Assembly: GCA_020723045.1 (NCBI GenBank) | Contig: DYJQ01000008.1 | Span: forward strand, 1-21,945 | DNA: 21,945 bases | Reading direction: 5' to 3' | Origin: Candidatus Micrarchaeum sp. | Lineage (GTDB): Archaea > Micrarchaeota > Micrarchaeia > CAILAH01 | Part shown: positions 6,886 to 13,417 of the stretch, piece after piece | How the letters are laid out: every line of letters begins with the position of its first letter | Position numbering within the stretch: position 1 is the stretch's first letter | The notes under the pieces: generated by a model | Databases searched by the model: none | Told to the model about the DNA's origin: nothing | Seen by the model: only the letters and a program-made list of their open reading frames with translations | Made by a program: the position numbers and the translations under genes

Positions 6886-8067
6886 ATGTTGACGTTTGAG
6901 GAATTGATTGAGAAGAATGGAATATTTGCGGATTTGAATGCACTCTCACCCCATTACATACCCGATGTACTGCCCCACCGCGATGGCGAGATCGAAACCC
7001 TAATGAAGGGCGTTGCGCCAGCACTCAAGGATGCACGGCCAAAGAATATGTTCCTATACGGCAAGACGGGCACGGGCAAAAGCAGTTGCTCAAAATCTGT
7101 TATGGAACGGTTCAATGCAATGAACCGCAACGCGATAATGAAGTATATCAACTGCAGGATTTACGATTCACGGTACAAGGTAATCTTCAAGATCAATAAT
7201 GAAATCTGCAAGTGTGATGCAAAGATTGGCTATCCCCTCTCAAAACTATACGAGACAATGGTTGAGTGGGTTGAGGAAAACAATATGCATATAGTAGTTG
7301 TGCTTGATGAGATAGATATGGTCAAAGATGTTGATGACCTTATATACACGATGACGAGGGTCAACGATGAACTCGAGAGGGGCAGTATCTCGCTGTTGGG
7401 CATCTCAAACAGGCTGTACTTCAAGGAGAGGCTCGACCCGCGTAGCAAGAGCTCACTCTATGAGAAGGAAATCGTATTCAGGCCATACACTGCAAACCAG
7501 TTATACGATATACTCAAGCAGAGGGCTAAGATTGCATTTGTAGAGGATGCTGTTGATGATGCGGCCATGAACCTGGCGGCGGCGCTTGCGGCCCGTGAAA
7601 CTGGTGATGCGCGGTATGCACTCAAACTTCTGCAGAAAGCGGGAGTGATTGCAAACGAGAACGGTGACACACGGGTAAGCGAAAAGCATGTAGAGATGGC
7701 GCGTAAGAGTGTTGATGAGGACCTCGTAATCGAGGCAATAAGCACACTGCCGCAACACGAGCAGATCGCACTTTACGGCATATCGCTATTGCAATTGAAG
7801 GGGAGCGCTTACGGAAAGCTTGGCGAGAATGTGGAGGACGTATTCATTTCAGGAGAGGTTTACGATAGTTATATGAATGCGTGCAAACGGCTTGGTGTCT
7901 CGCCACGGAGCGCCCGTTGGTTTTCAGAATACTTGCACGATCTGGACATGCTGGGCCTCATAACACTCACCGCTTCTGGGAAGGGGGTGCGCGGGCAGAC
8001 GCGATTCATAAAACTGACTTATGATGCAATGAAAATCAAAGTGCTTGTTGAAAAAATATTCTCGTGA
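6886..8067 (+). CDS. cdc6: Orc1/Cdc6 replication initiator
   Basis: Orc1/Cdc6 proteins bind origin ORB sites and load the MCM helicase. The 393-residue protein is normal length. Numbering from the ATG at 6886, it has Walker A GKTGTGKS (59-66), Walker B VVLDEID (about 138-144), sensor 1 in LLGISN, sensor 2 in ETGDARYAL and a C-terminal winged helix (about 285-393). An upstream GTG at 6850 would add 12 residues, but the TATA box at 6831-6842 predicts transcription starting after it. The N-terminal sequence before the AAA+ core (DVLPHRDGEIETL) is typical of the family. The gene converges with the methyltransferase at 8084. Confidence 0.95.
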   Translation: MLTFEELIEKNGIFADLNALSPHYIPDVLPHRDGEIETLMKGVAPALKDARPKNMFLYGKTGTGKSSCSKSVMERFNAMNRNAIMKYINCRIYDSRYKVIFKINNEICKCDAKIGYPLSKLYETMVEWVEENNMHIVVVLDEIDMVKDVDDLIYTMTRVNDELERGSISLLGISNRLYFKERLDPRSKSSLYEKEIVFRPYTANQLYDILKQRAKIAFVEDAVDDAAMNLAAALAARETGDARYALKLLQKAGVIANENGDTRVSEKHVEMARKSVDEDLVIEAISTLPQHEQIALYGISLLQLKGSAYGKLGENVEDVFISGEVYDSYMNACKRLGVSPRSARWFSEYLHDLDMLGLITLTASGKGVRGQTRFIKLTYDAMKIKVLVEKIFS

Positions 8068-8073
8068 ATTATG

Positions 8074-8080
8074 AAAAAAA
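8074..8080 (-). terminator. Oligo-T terminator after the methyltransferase
   Basis: Seven consecutive T on the minus strand begin 3 nt beyond the stop codon of the methyltransferase gene (stop at 8084-8086). Archaeal RNA polymerase terminates at oligo-T without needing a hairpin. Confidence 0.5.
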
Positions 8081-8083
8081 CTC

Positions 8084-8905
8084 TTACTCTTTGTGGCCGG
8101 CAACGATGAAGAATGATTTGCCGCGAGCGAGCCAGTACAGTTGTGTGAGCAGGTCATTATTCATGAGTGTAGAAGGCGAGATTGCATCAATAACCATATC
8201 ATTTTCTGCAAACCTCCTCCTCACCTCCCCAAGTGTATGATAAGATTCATACGGCACTGCATACCGGTCGTAGAGCGTGTGCTCAGAAGCAGTCCGCAAC
8301 GGCAGTGCAAGGGGGGATGTATTGATGAACCGCATTATCTCTTTAGGGTCGTTGCCGTGCAGCCCCCTTACCGCCGTTCTCAAAATCCTGTAATGCACCC
8401 TGCTGTAAGTATTATAGAGGCCCAGGAGGATACGGCCGTTTTCAGTGAGATGACTGCACAATTTTGCAAACCCTTCCCACGCATCCGGTGTGTGGTGCAG
8501 TACACCGAGACACATAATGCCATCAAACCTCTTGTTGAGTGCCATTTGCAGTATGTCGGCCCTCTTGAACTCGATATCAAGGCTGTGCTTCTCGGCCAAC
8601 CTCTTCGCATAAGCCAACTGCCTTTCGCAAATATCAATTGCAGTAACCTCTGCACCCATACTCGCAAGGTATACTGACTTCTCGCCCGTACCGCACCCAG
8701 CATCGAGCAGCCTAAGGCCTCTCAGATTGTGCGGGTCAAACCCCCACAACTTAACAAGACGTTTAACAAAACTGCGATGAAACCTTGAAAACGGAGAGGC
8801 GAGCAGCGGATAAGGGTACGCAGTATAAAAATCATGCACGCTCTTTGTTATCTCATCCCTCTGCCTTTCCTGCATGTGTTGATAGCTAGCGGACCTCACT
8901 TGCAT
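8084..8905 (-). CDS. Class I SAM-dependent methyltransferase, substrate unknown
   Basis: A Rossmann-fold methyltransferase with motif I RLLDAGCGTGEKSVYLA, a following acidic strand end (AIDICERQLAYAKRLA), FKRADILQM and the motif IV region FDGIMCLGVLHHT. Just before the core is HDFYTAYPYPLL, a tyrosine- and proline-rich signature of a subset of methyltransferases whose substrates are mostly undefined. The C-terminal 90 residues form an extra cap with many aromatic residues. The frame opens at a GTG at 8944, with ATGs at 8938, 8905 and 8875. I use 8905 as a compromise. Any start upstream of 8886 overlaps the end of the LonB-like gene, so translation is probably coupled. The last gene of a three-gene same-strand run. 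Confidence 0.8.
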   Translation of the reverse strand: MQVRSASYQHMQERQRDEITKSVHDFYTAYPYPLLASPFSRFHRSFVKRLVKLWGFDPHNLRGLRLLDAGCGTGEKSVYLASMGAEVTAIDICERQLAYAKRLAEKHSLDIEFKRADILQMALNKRFDGIMCLGVLHHTPDAWEGFAKLCSHLTENGRILLGLYNTYSRVHYRILRTAVRGLHGNDPKEIMRFINTSPLALPLRTASEHTLYDRYAVPYESYHTLGEVRRRFAENDMVIDAISPSTLMNNDLLTQLYWLARGKSFFIVAGHKE

Positions 8906-10298
8906 ACCCTCTATCCTTCTCAGGTGATATGGCCGCATAATCACTCATCCCCGCACGCCACACACTGCCATACTTGTCTAGGAGCTGTTCCTCAATCGAG
9001 CGTGCGCGCTTTATCGCACGGAGCATGTGCTCTTTTTCTATGAATTGTGAGTTTTCAACAATGGCCATATCCCCAGCCATTTTTATTATGCCGCTCAGGT
9101 CTCTCAACCGCAGGGTGAGGCCATCGCGTTTGTCCATCTGCCTCGCACGCACCTTCGCTTCTGCAAGTATCACATCACACGCGGCAGCGGTCGCATGTGG
9201 TATCTTCCCATCTTTACGTATCTCCTGTGCTATGAATTGTATCATCTTCTGCCGGTTAGCCTCATTATCCTCCATCACGGTATTGAGCAATACTTCATAG
9301 CCAGCGCCTATTATCCTCGACCTAAGCGGCGGCAGTATTGAATGTATATCGTTTATGTTGACCGCGCCTACAAGCGTGAAATCGCATGGCACATTATCGA
9401 CACGCACCGCCGCCCCCGTACTCGTTGAGTTCCTGCCCATGATAGGGAATTTCTTCTCCTGCATCGCAGTGAGCAGGTAACGCTGCAACTCGCCAAGTGT
9501 TGACAGCTCATCAATGAATAGTATACCCTCATGCGCCTCGTGTATTGCACCCGGGATCACGCGCTCGTGCTGCGGTATCCCAATCTCCTGGTGGCCGCCG
9601 TATGGGTCATGGCCTACATCACCCAGCAGTTCTGCCTCACTTGCACCCGTTGCCTGCACGAACGTGTTGCGCTCGAGCGGCACTATAACCTTGCGCTGCA
9701 CCTCCCATGTGTTTTTATGGGTATTCTTTGAAACCTTTACCTTGTTGCCCACCCTCTCGTAGATGAACTCCTCCTCCTTGCCGTCCTGTGATGTCCGTTT
9801 CATGAATACTTTGTCATCCCTGCTTATCTTTGGCATATCGGAAAACATCTCCTCGATATTCCTGCTCCTGCGGTACTTCTCGGCACCGCAGTACAGGCAT
9901 ATGTTAGACTCAGGATCGCTTATGGTGCCGCACTTCCTGCACCTAAACCCCAACCGCTCCGAGACGTAATACGGTACATCACGCGGGTCAACAAGCTTTG
10001 CGCGCATCTTATCCCGCCTCTCGCGTTCAAGCTCGTCGGCATTCTTGACCTCAAGAATGGGCCTATCCTGATTTTCAGGGTTGAGAAGTACTGCAATCTG
10101 CTGTGTGGGCTTGGGAAGGAGTAGCGCGATGGTTTTTGCAATAAAGCTTTTGCCTGTGCCCGGCGGCCCTACCAAGAGCATATGCCTCTTCTGCCTCGCA
10201 ACTATGTGTGCGATCTCAAGGACATGCTCCTGACCTACAACCTGCTCGAGCGGATTGTCCGGCACCGCAATATCAGAAGTGATTTCAAAGCAGGCCAT
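8886..10298 (-). CDS. LonB-like AAA+ ATPase with inserted zinc ribbon, no protease domain
   Basis: The ATPase part matches archaeal LonB: PLEQVVGQEHVLEIAHIVARQKRHMLLVGPP is the domain opening (about 17-47). Walker A GPPGTGKS is at about 44-51, Walker B GILFIDE near 258-264, and sensor 1 GAVN near 311-314. The arginine finger is in LPPLRSRI, and sensor 2 is in LTLRLRDLSGIIKMAGDMA. In LonB, membrane helices are inserted between Walker A and B. Here that place holds a CRKC-CLYC zinc ribbon (cysteines at about 120, 123, 134, 137) and no hydrophobic segment. The protein stops at 470 residues, soon after the ATPase, with no Ser-Lys protease domain. The ATG at 10298 lies 26 nt from a TATA box and is probably leaderless. 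An unfoldase, chaperone or remodelling role is inferred. Confidence 0.85.
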   Translation of the reverse strand: MACFEITSDIAVPDNPLEQVVGQEHVLEIAHIVARQKRHMLLVGPPGTGKSFIAKTIALLLPKPTQQIAVLLNPENQDRPILEVKNADELERERRDKMRAKLVDPRDVPYYVSERLGFRCRKCGTISDPESNICLYCGAEKYRRSRNIEEMFSDMPKISRDDKVFMKRTSQDGKEEEFIYERVGNKVKVSKNTHKNTWEVQRKVIVPLERNTFVQATGASEAELLGDVGHDPYGGHQEIGIPQHERVIPGAIHEAHEGILFIDELSTLGELQRYLLTAMQEKKFPIMGRNSTSTGAAVRVDNVPCDFTLVGAVNINDIHSILPPLRSRIIGAGYEVLLNTVMEDNEANRQKMIQFIAQEIRKDGKIPHATAAACDVILAEAKVRARQMDKRDGLTLRLRDLSGIIKMAGDMAIVENSQFIEKEHMLRAIKRARSIEEQLLDKYGSVWRAGMSDYAAISPEKDRGYASEVR

Positions 10299-10319
10299 AG
10301 GTCTTTTAGAAGTGGAAAC

Positions 10320-10329
10320 ATTTAAAAAC
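10320..10329 (-). promoter_or_regulatory. TATA box of the LonB-like gene
   Basis: The minus strand reads GTTTTTAAAT, centred about 26 nt before the ATG at 10298. A TTG at 10331 would open the same frame but lies next to this box, so it cannot be the start of a transcript initiated here. Confidence 0.6.
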
Positions 10330-10343
10330 AATTCTATACGACG

Positions 10344-10991
10344 CTATTTTTTACGGCTATTGTTGAATATCTCTGTCAACAGCACAATAATGTAAAACCC
10401 AATCACTGCACCCACGATGAAACCGGTTATGCCGCGGATGAGGTTGGTACTCTCCCATAGGTTTAACAGCTGGCCAGTTCCATCGATGCCTAGGGGAATT
10501 ATGCTTATGAAGAAATATATGATAGGGGGCGCCCTGCGCACATAATTGTGCACAAACAGGAACAATATCCCTGCAAATACAAGCCCAAAATACATTGCCG
10601 TATCACGCGCGCACATCGCCATCTTATACCCATCCATGCTGTCGCGGATGATATGCTCGGCGCGGTTGCGGCCGGCTTGGCTGCGCGAGTATGTGAATGG
10701 GCCGTCCCAGTAATGCGATGCTACTGTAAACTTAGTCTCCTGCATCACAACCCCGCTGTAATTGTGCGGTATGCAGTCCTCAACAATCCATCCTGTGCTG
10801 GCGTTGAATATGCACCAAGAGCGGTAGTCCCACTGGTGGCAGAATGGTACAGCGGCGTTGTAGAGCCCGGATGCAACATCATCCCACCCCAACAGTGCAG
10901 AAACGGGCGCTCCCACCACTATAATGAAAAACACGAGTGAGAAGAACATATAGATTATGAAGGCGTGACGCCAGTCCAGATTAAGAGCCAT
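10344..10991 (-). CDS. DUF2085-like integral membrane protein
   Basis: The signatures of DUF2085, a membrane family of unknown function, are present: CHQWDYRSW (51-59), MAMCARDTAMYFGL (about 124-137), LGIDGTGQLL (about 167-176) and ESTNLIRGITGFIVG (180-194). Four membrane segments are likely (8-30, 131-150, 155-172, 187-208). Between the CHQ and CARD motifs lies a soluble, probably extracytoplasmic insert of about 65 residues with several cysteines and tryptophans (for example EDCIPHNYSG, SHYWDGPFTYS). Typical members seem to have a much shorter link, so the insert stands out. The ATG at 10991 lies 26 nt from a palindromic TATA box shared with the recJ-like gene. Confidence 0.8.
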   Translation of the reverse strand: MALNLDWRHAFIIYMFFSLVFFIIVVGAPVSALLGWDDVASGLYNAAVPFCHQWDYRSWCIFNASTGWIVEDCIPHNYSGVVMQETKFTVASHYWDGPFTYSRSQAGRNRAEHIIRDSMDGYKMAMCARDTAMYFGLVFAGILFLFVHNYVRRAPPIIYFFISIIPLGIDGTGQLLNLWESTNLIRGITGFIVGAVIGFYIIVLLTEIFNNSRKK

Positions 10992-11010
10992 GGGAAATTT
11001 TCACACAAGA

Positions 11011-11022
11011 GTAATATATTAC
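11011..11022. promoter_or_regulatory. Perfectly palindromic TATA box shared by divergent leaderless genes
   Basis: GTAATATATTAC is its own reverse complement. Its centre (11016.5) is 25.5 nt from the ATG at 10991 on the minus strand and 27.5 nt from the ATG at 11044 on the plus strand. The start codons are only 52 nt apart and no other TATA-like sequence is in the gap. One TBP site probably serves both directions, each giving a leaderless mRNA. Confidence 0.65.
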
Positions 11023-11043
11023 TGTTTGCAATAACTCTAATGT

Positions 11044-12378
11044 ATGGGATTTACTGAGCGTTGTGCAGAGGCGAGGGCGGAGATAGAGAGGCTGGATGAT
11101 TTCCTCGTTGTACATCACTACGATGCGGACGGCTTATGCGGAGGGGCGCTCACTGTCGCTGCACTCGAAATGATGGGTAAGAATTATAACCGGCAGTGCT
11201 ACAGAAAGCTTTCTCCCAAAGAGATTAACGAGATAAAGAGCGCACATGAAAAAAACATTATTATGGTGGATTTCGGTGCCGGGGCGGTTGAGGAGCTTGA
11301 GGGGATTGAGAAAAACATCATCATCATAGACCATCACCAAGGGAATGAGAGTAGCATACTCCAAGTAAACCCCATGCACTTCGGCATAAACGGCTCATAC
11401 GAGATGTCGGGGGCGTCATGTGCATACTTTACGTTTGGGATAAGGGAGCTTGCGCCAATAGGTATTGTGGGTGCAGTGGGTGATATGCAAGCCCCGTTTA
11501 TCGGCTGGAACCACAAGATGCTCGAAGAAGCAGAGAGTGCAGGTGTTGCAAGGCATTACACAGACCTGTGCATGTTCGGCAGGGTGAGCAGGCCGCTCGT
11601 GCCATTCCTGATGTACTCCATCGACCCGTACCTGCCCGGCTTGAGTGGGAATGAACAGAACATCATTTCATTCTACGAAGAGTTGGGGATTGAACTCAAG
11701 AGAGGGGATAAGTGGAGGAGGTATACCGACTTGAGTGAGGATGAAAGAAAAACATTGAGTAGTGCACTCGTCGCTCTCATATACGAAAAGGGGATGAAGC
11801 ATCATGCAAAACATCTGCTGGGAGAGGTTTACGAGCTGCTCACTTATCCTGAGAACACTGAGATGAGGGATGCGAGTGAGTTCTCAACACTGCTGAATGC
11901 GTGCGGCAGGCATGATAAGCCCGATGTGGGGGTGGATGTACTGCTAAAGAGGGAGGGCGCGTATGAGCGGGCCAGGAACCTGTTAGAGATGCACAGGAGG
12001 ATGCTGCGTGGGGGGATTGAGTATGCGGGCACTCATGTTGTGGACTTGGGGTTGTTCTATTTTGTTGATGCGCGTGGTGTGATTGAGGATGGGTTGATTG
12101 GGGTGGTTGCAGGGATGCTCTACGGTACGGTTGGCACTGATAAGCCAATACTTGCCATTGCACTCGATAATGAGGGGAAGGTGAAGATAAGCACAAGGGC
12201 CACAAAAGAGCTTGTGAATAAAGGCATAAACTTGGGGAAGGCACTCAATGTATCGTGTGAGGGGATTGGGATGGGCGGCGGCCATACCATTGCCGCGGGT
12301 GCAACGATTGAGATTGAACACCTCAACACATTCCTCAAGAGGTTTGGGGAAGAGATTGAGAAGCAATTAGACAAATAG
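11044..12378 (+). CDS. Archaeal RecJ/GAN-like DHH-family exonuclease
   Basis: A DHH/DHHA1 phosphoesterase of the archaeal RecJ-like group. Members include the GINS-associated nuclease GAN and relatives acting on single-stranded DNA or RNA ends. Motif I is HHYDADG (24-30), motif II is MVDFG with D76, motif III is IDHH (95-98) and motif IV is GAVGD with D147. The DHHA1 domain near the C-terminus has GMGGGHTIAAGATI, the nucleic-acid-binding glycine motif. At 444 residues it is in the archaeal range. Among archaea this family often works at the replication fork, which fits the nearby orc1 and rnhB, but the exact substrate cannot be told from sequence. The ATG at 11044 is predicted to be leaderless. 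It converges with rnhB. Confidence 0.9.
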   Translation: MGFTERCAEARAEIERLDDFLVVHHYDADGLCGGALTVAALEMMGKNYNRQCYRKLSPKEINEIKSAHEKNIIMVDFGAGAVEELEGIEKNIIIIDHHQGNESSILQVNPMHFGINGSYEMSGASCAYFTFGIRELAPIGIVGAVGDMQAPFIGWNHKMLEEAESAGVARHYTDLCMFGRVSRPLVPFLMYSIDPYLPGLSGNEQNIISFYEELGIELKRGDKWRRYTDLSEDERKTLSSALVALIYEKGMKHHAKHLLGEVYELLTYPENTEMRDASEFSTLLNACGRHDKPDVGVDVLLKREGAYERARNLLEMHRRMLRGGIEYAGTHVVDLGLFYFVDARGVIEDGLIGVVAGMLYGTVGTDKPILAIALDNEGKVKISTRATKELVNKGINLGKALNVSCEGIGMGGGHTIAAGATIEIEHLNTFLKRFGEEIEKQLDK

Positions 12379-12404
12379 TGGGCCTTGCAGCAGGCAACCT
12401 AAAC

Positions 12405-13043
12405 TCAAAAATAATCCTGCAATTTTTTCTGGTTGGCCATGATGTTCTCCACAGTACTCCAGTACATCCTCACATACTCCCTACCATGGCCTGTCTTGAG
12501 CATGTGGCGCACCGCCTCAACAGTACTCTCATCCGAAGGGTATCCTGAAGAAAAATCAAGCCCAACCTCCTCTCTTATCCTGTCAATCTCCCAATCCCGC
12601 ACCACCTTAGCCACAATCGATGCTGCACTCACAACAGGATAGTTAAAATCGGCCTTATGCTCCGCTCGTATCACCAGCTCTTTTGACAGGTGATGCCTTA
12701 TCCGCGTGGCAAAATTCTGCGCAATGGAGTCGGGCGAGTCCACCAGCACCTCTTTAGGTGTGAGTGGCAGTTCCTCAAGCAGGTATGCCTCCTTCATCGC
12801 CTCAATCTCGTTGAGGGAGAACCGGCCCATGAGCTCGTTGAGCTCCCTTGCACTCACCAAGATGACGGATGAGTAGAACCTTTTCTTTATCTCGGGGTAG
12901 AGCGCCTCCCTCTCATCCCTAGTCAATAATTTAGAATCGGCCAATTCAAGAGATAAAAAATCGCCTTCCTCCCCACACACGAGTGCTATGGAGAGGGGAC
13001 CGAGCACGGAACCACGCCCGGCTTCATCAATACCTGCAATCAT
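12405..13043 (-). CDS. rnhB: Ribonuclease HII
   Basis: RNase HII cleaves RNA in RNA-DNA hybrids and at single ribonucleotides embedded in DNA. Catalytic residues are visible: D6 and E7 in GIDEAGRG, D102 in VDSPD, and D132 in AEHKAD, followed by YPVVSAASIVAKVVRD and the SSGYPSDE loop near 165-172. Length (212) is normal for the archaeal enzyme. It starts 6 nt after the stop of the PRC-barrel gene, so the two are almost certainly one transcript. No strong ribosome-binding site is seen immediately upstream, which suggests coupling to the preceding gene. Confidence 0.95.
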   Translation of the reverse strand: MIAGIDEAGRGSVLGPLSIALVCGEEGDFLSLELADSKLLTRDEREALYPEIKKRFYSSVILVSARELNELMGRFSLNEIEAMKEAYLLEELPLTPKEVLVDSPDSIAQNFATRIRHHLSKELVIRAEHKADFNYPVVSAASIVAKVVRDWEIDRIREEVGLDFSSGYPSDESTVEAVRHMLKTGHGREYVRMYWSTVENIMANQKKLQDYF

Positions 13044-13049
13044 AAAAAT

Positions 13050-13316
13050 CTACTGCTGCACCGGGATGGACTTCTTATCGACAATAACGAAATCGGATAC
13101 TGCCATCACAGAGTCATAAGGAATGAGTGTATGGCCGGCATCATCCTTCTGCAGCCTCGATGCGATCGCGCTGTCGAAATTAGCCTCTACAACGAGCATC
13201 TGAAGCTTTCCTCCCACTTCAGCAACCTTTATGTCTGTGAGCCTTCCGAGGTCTTCACCGTCGCTGGTTATTATCTTTTTCCCAGCAAGCTGTTTTGCTA
13301 TGACGTATTTTGGCAT
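13050..13316 (-). CDS. PRC-barrel domain protein
   Basis: An 88-residue protein consisting of a single PRC-barrel fold. It opens with AKQLAGKKIITSDGEDLGRLTDIKV, the usual start of the domain, followed by LQMLVVEANFD and an IPYDSVMAVSDFVIVD end strand. Stand-alone PRC-barrel proteins are common in archaea, and some take part in cell division (CdpB family) or RNA metabolism. I cannot assign this one to a role. The ATG at 13316 is preceded by a perfect AGGTGA ribosome-binding site and a TATA box at 13351-13360, so this gene, unlike many here, has a leader of about 13 nt. First gene of a PRC-rnhB operon. Confidence 0.85.
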   Translation of the reverse strand: MPKYVIAKQLAGKKIITSDGEDLGRLTDIKVAEVGGKLQMLVVEANFDSAIASRLQKDDAGHTLIPYDSVMAVSDFVIVDKKSIPVQQ

Positions 13317-13320
13317 AAAA

Positions 13321-13360
13321 TCACCTTTAGTGAATAAGAATACGCAATAAACTATTTAAA
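13321..13360 (-). promoter_or_regulatory. Promoter and strong Shine-Dalgarno of the PRC-rnhB operon
   Basis: On the minus strand, TTTAAATAGT (13351-13360) is the TATA box and AGGTGA (13321-13326) is a near-perfect Shine-Dalgarno 4 nt before the ATG. A leader of roughly 13 nt is predicted. Confidence 0.55.
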
Positions 13361-13380
13361 CTTACATAAGCCCCGCAAGA

Positions 13381-13410
13381 GTTTGTCGAGCTTATAAAAA
13401 TGTTTGTCGA
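13381..13410. repeat. GTTTGTCGA direct repeats flanking a TATA-like box
   Basis: GTTTGTCGA occurs at 13381-13389 and again at 13402-13410, exactly 21 bp apart (about two helical turns). TTATAAAAA (13392-13400) lies between them. The layout looks like an operator pair around a promoter. On the minus strand the box predicts a TSS near 13369, a second and more distal promoter for the PRC-rnhB genes. Confidence 0.45.
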
Positions 13411-13417
13411 ACTCCGC

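Noticed and set aside
11840..12366. Several long minus-strand frames opposite the recJ-like gene
   Set aside because: They lie opposite the conserved DHH/DHHA1 coding region and are low-complexity shadows rich in Ser, Pro and His.
12424..12429. T6 run as terminator of the recJ-like gene
   Set aside because: It is well placed 46 nt past the stop but lies inside the rnhB coding region, so it may only reflect lysine codons; not listed as a feature.
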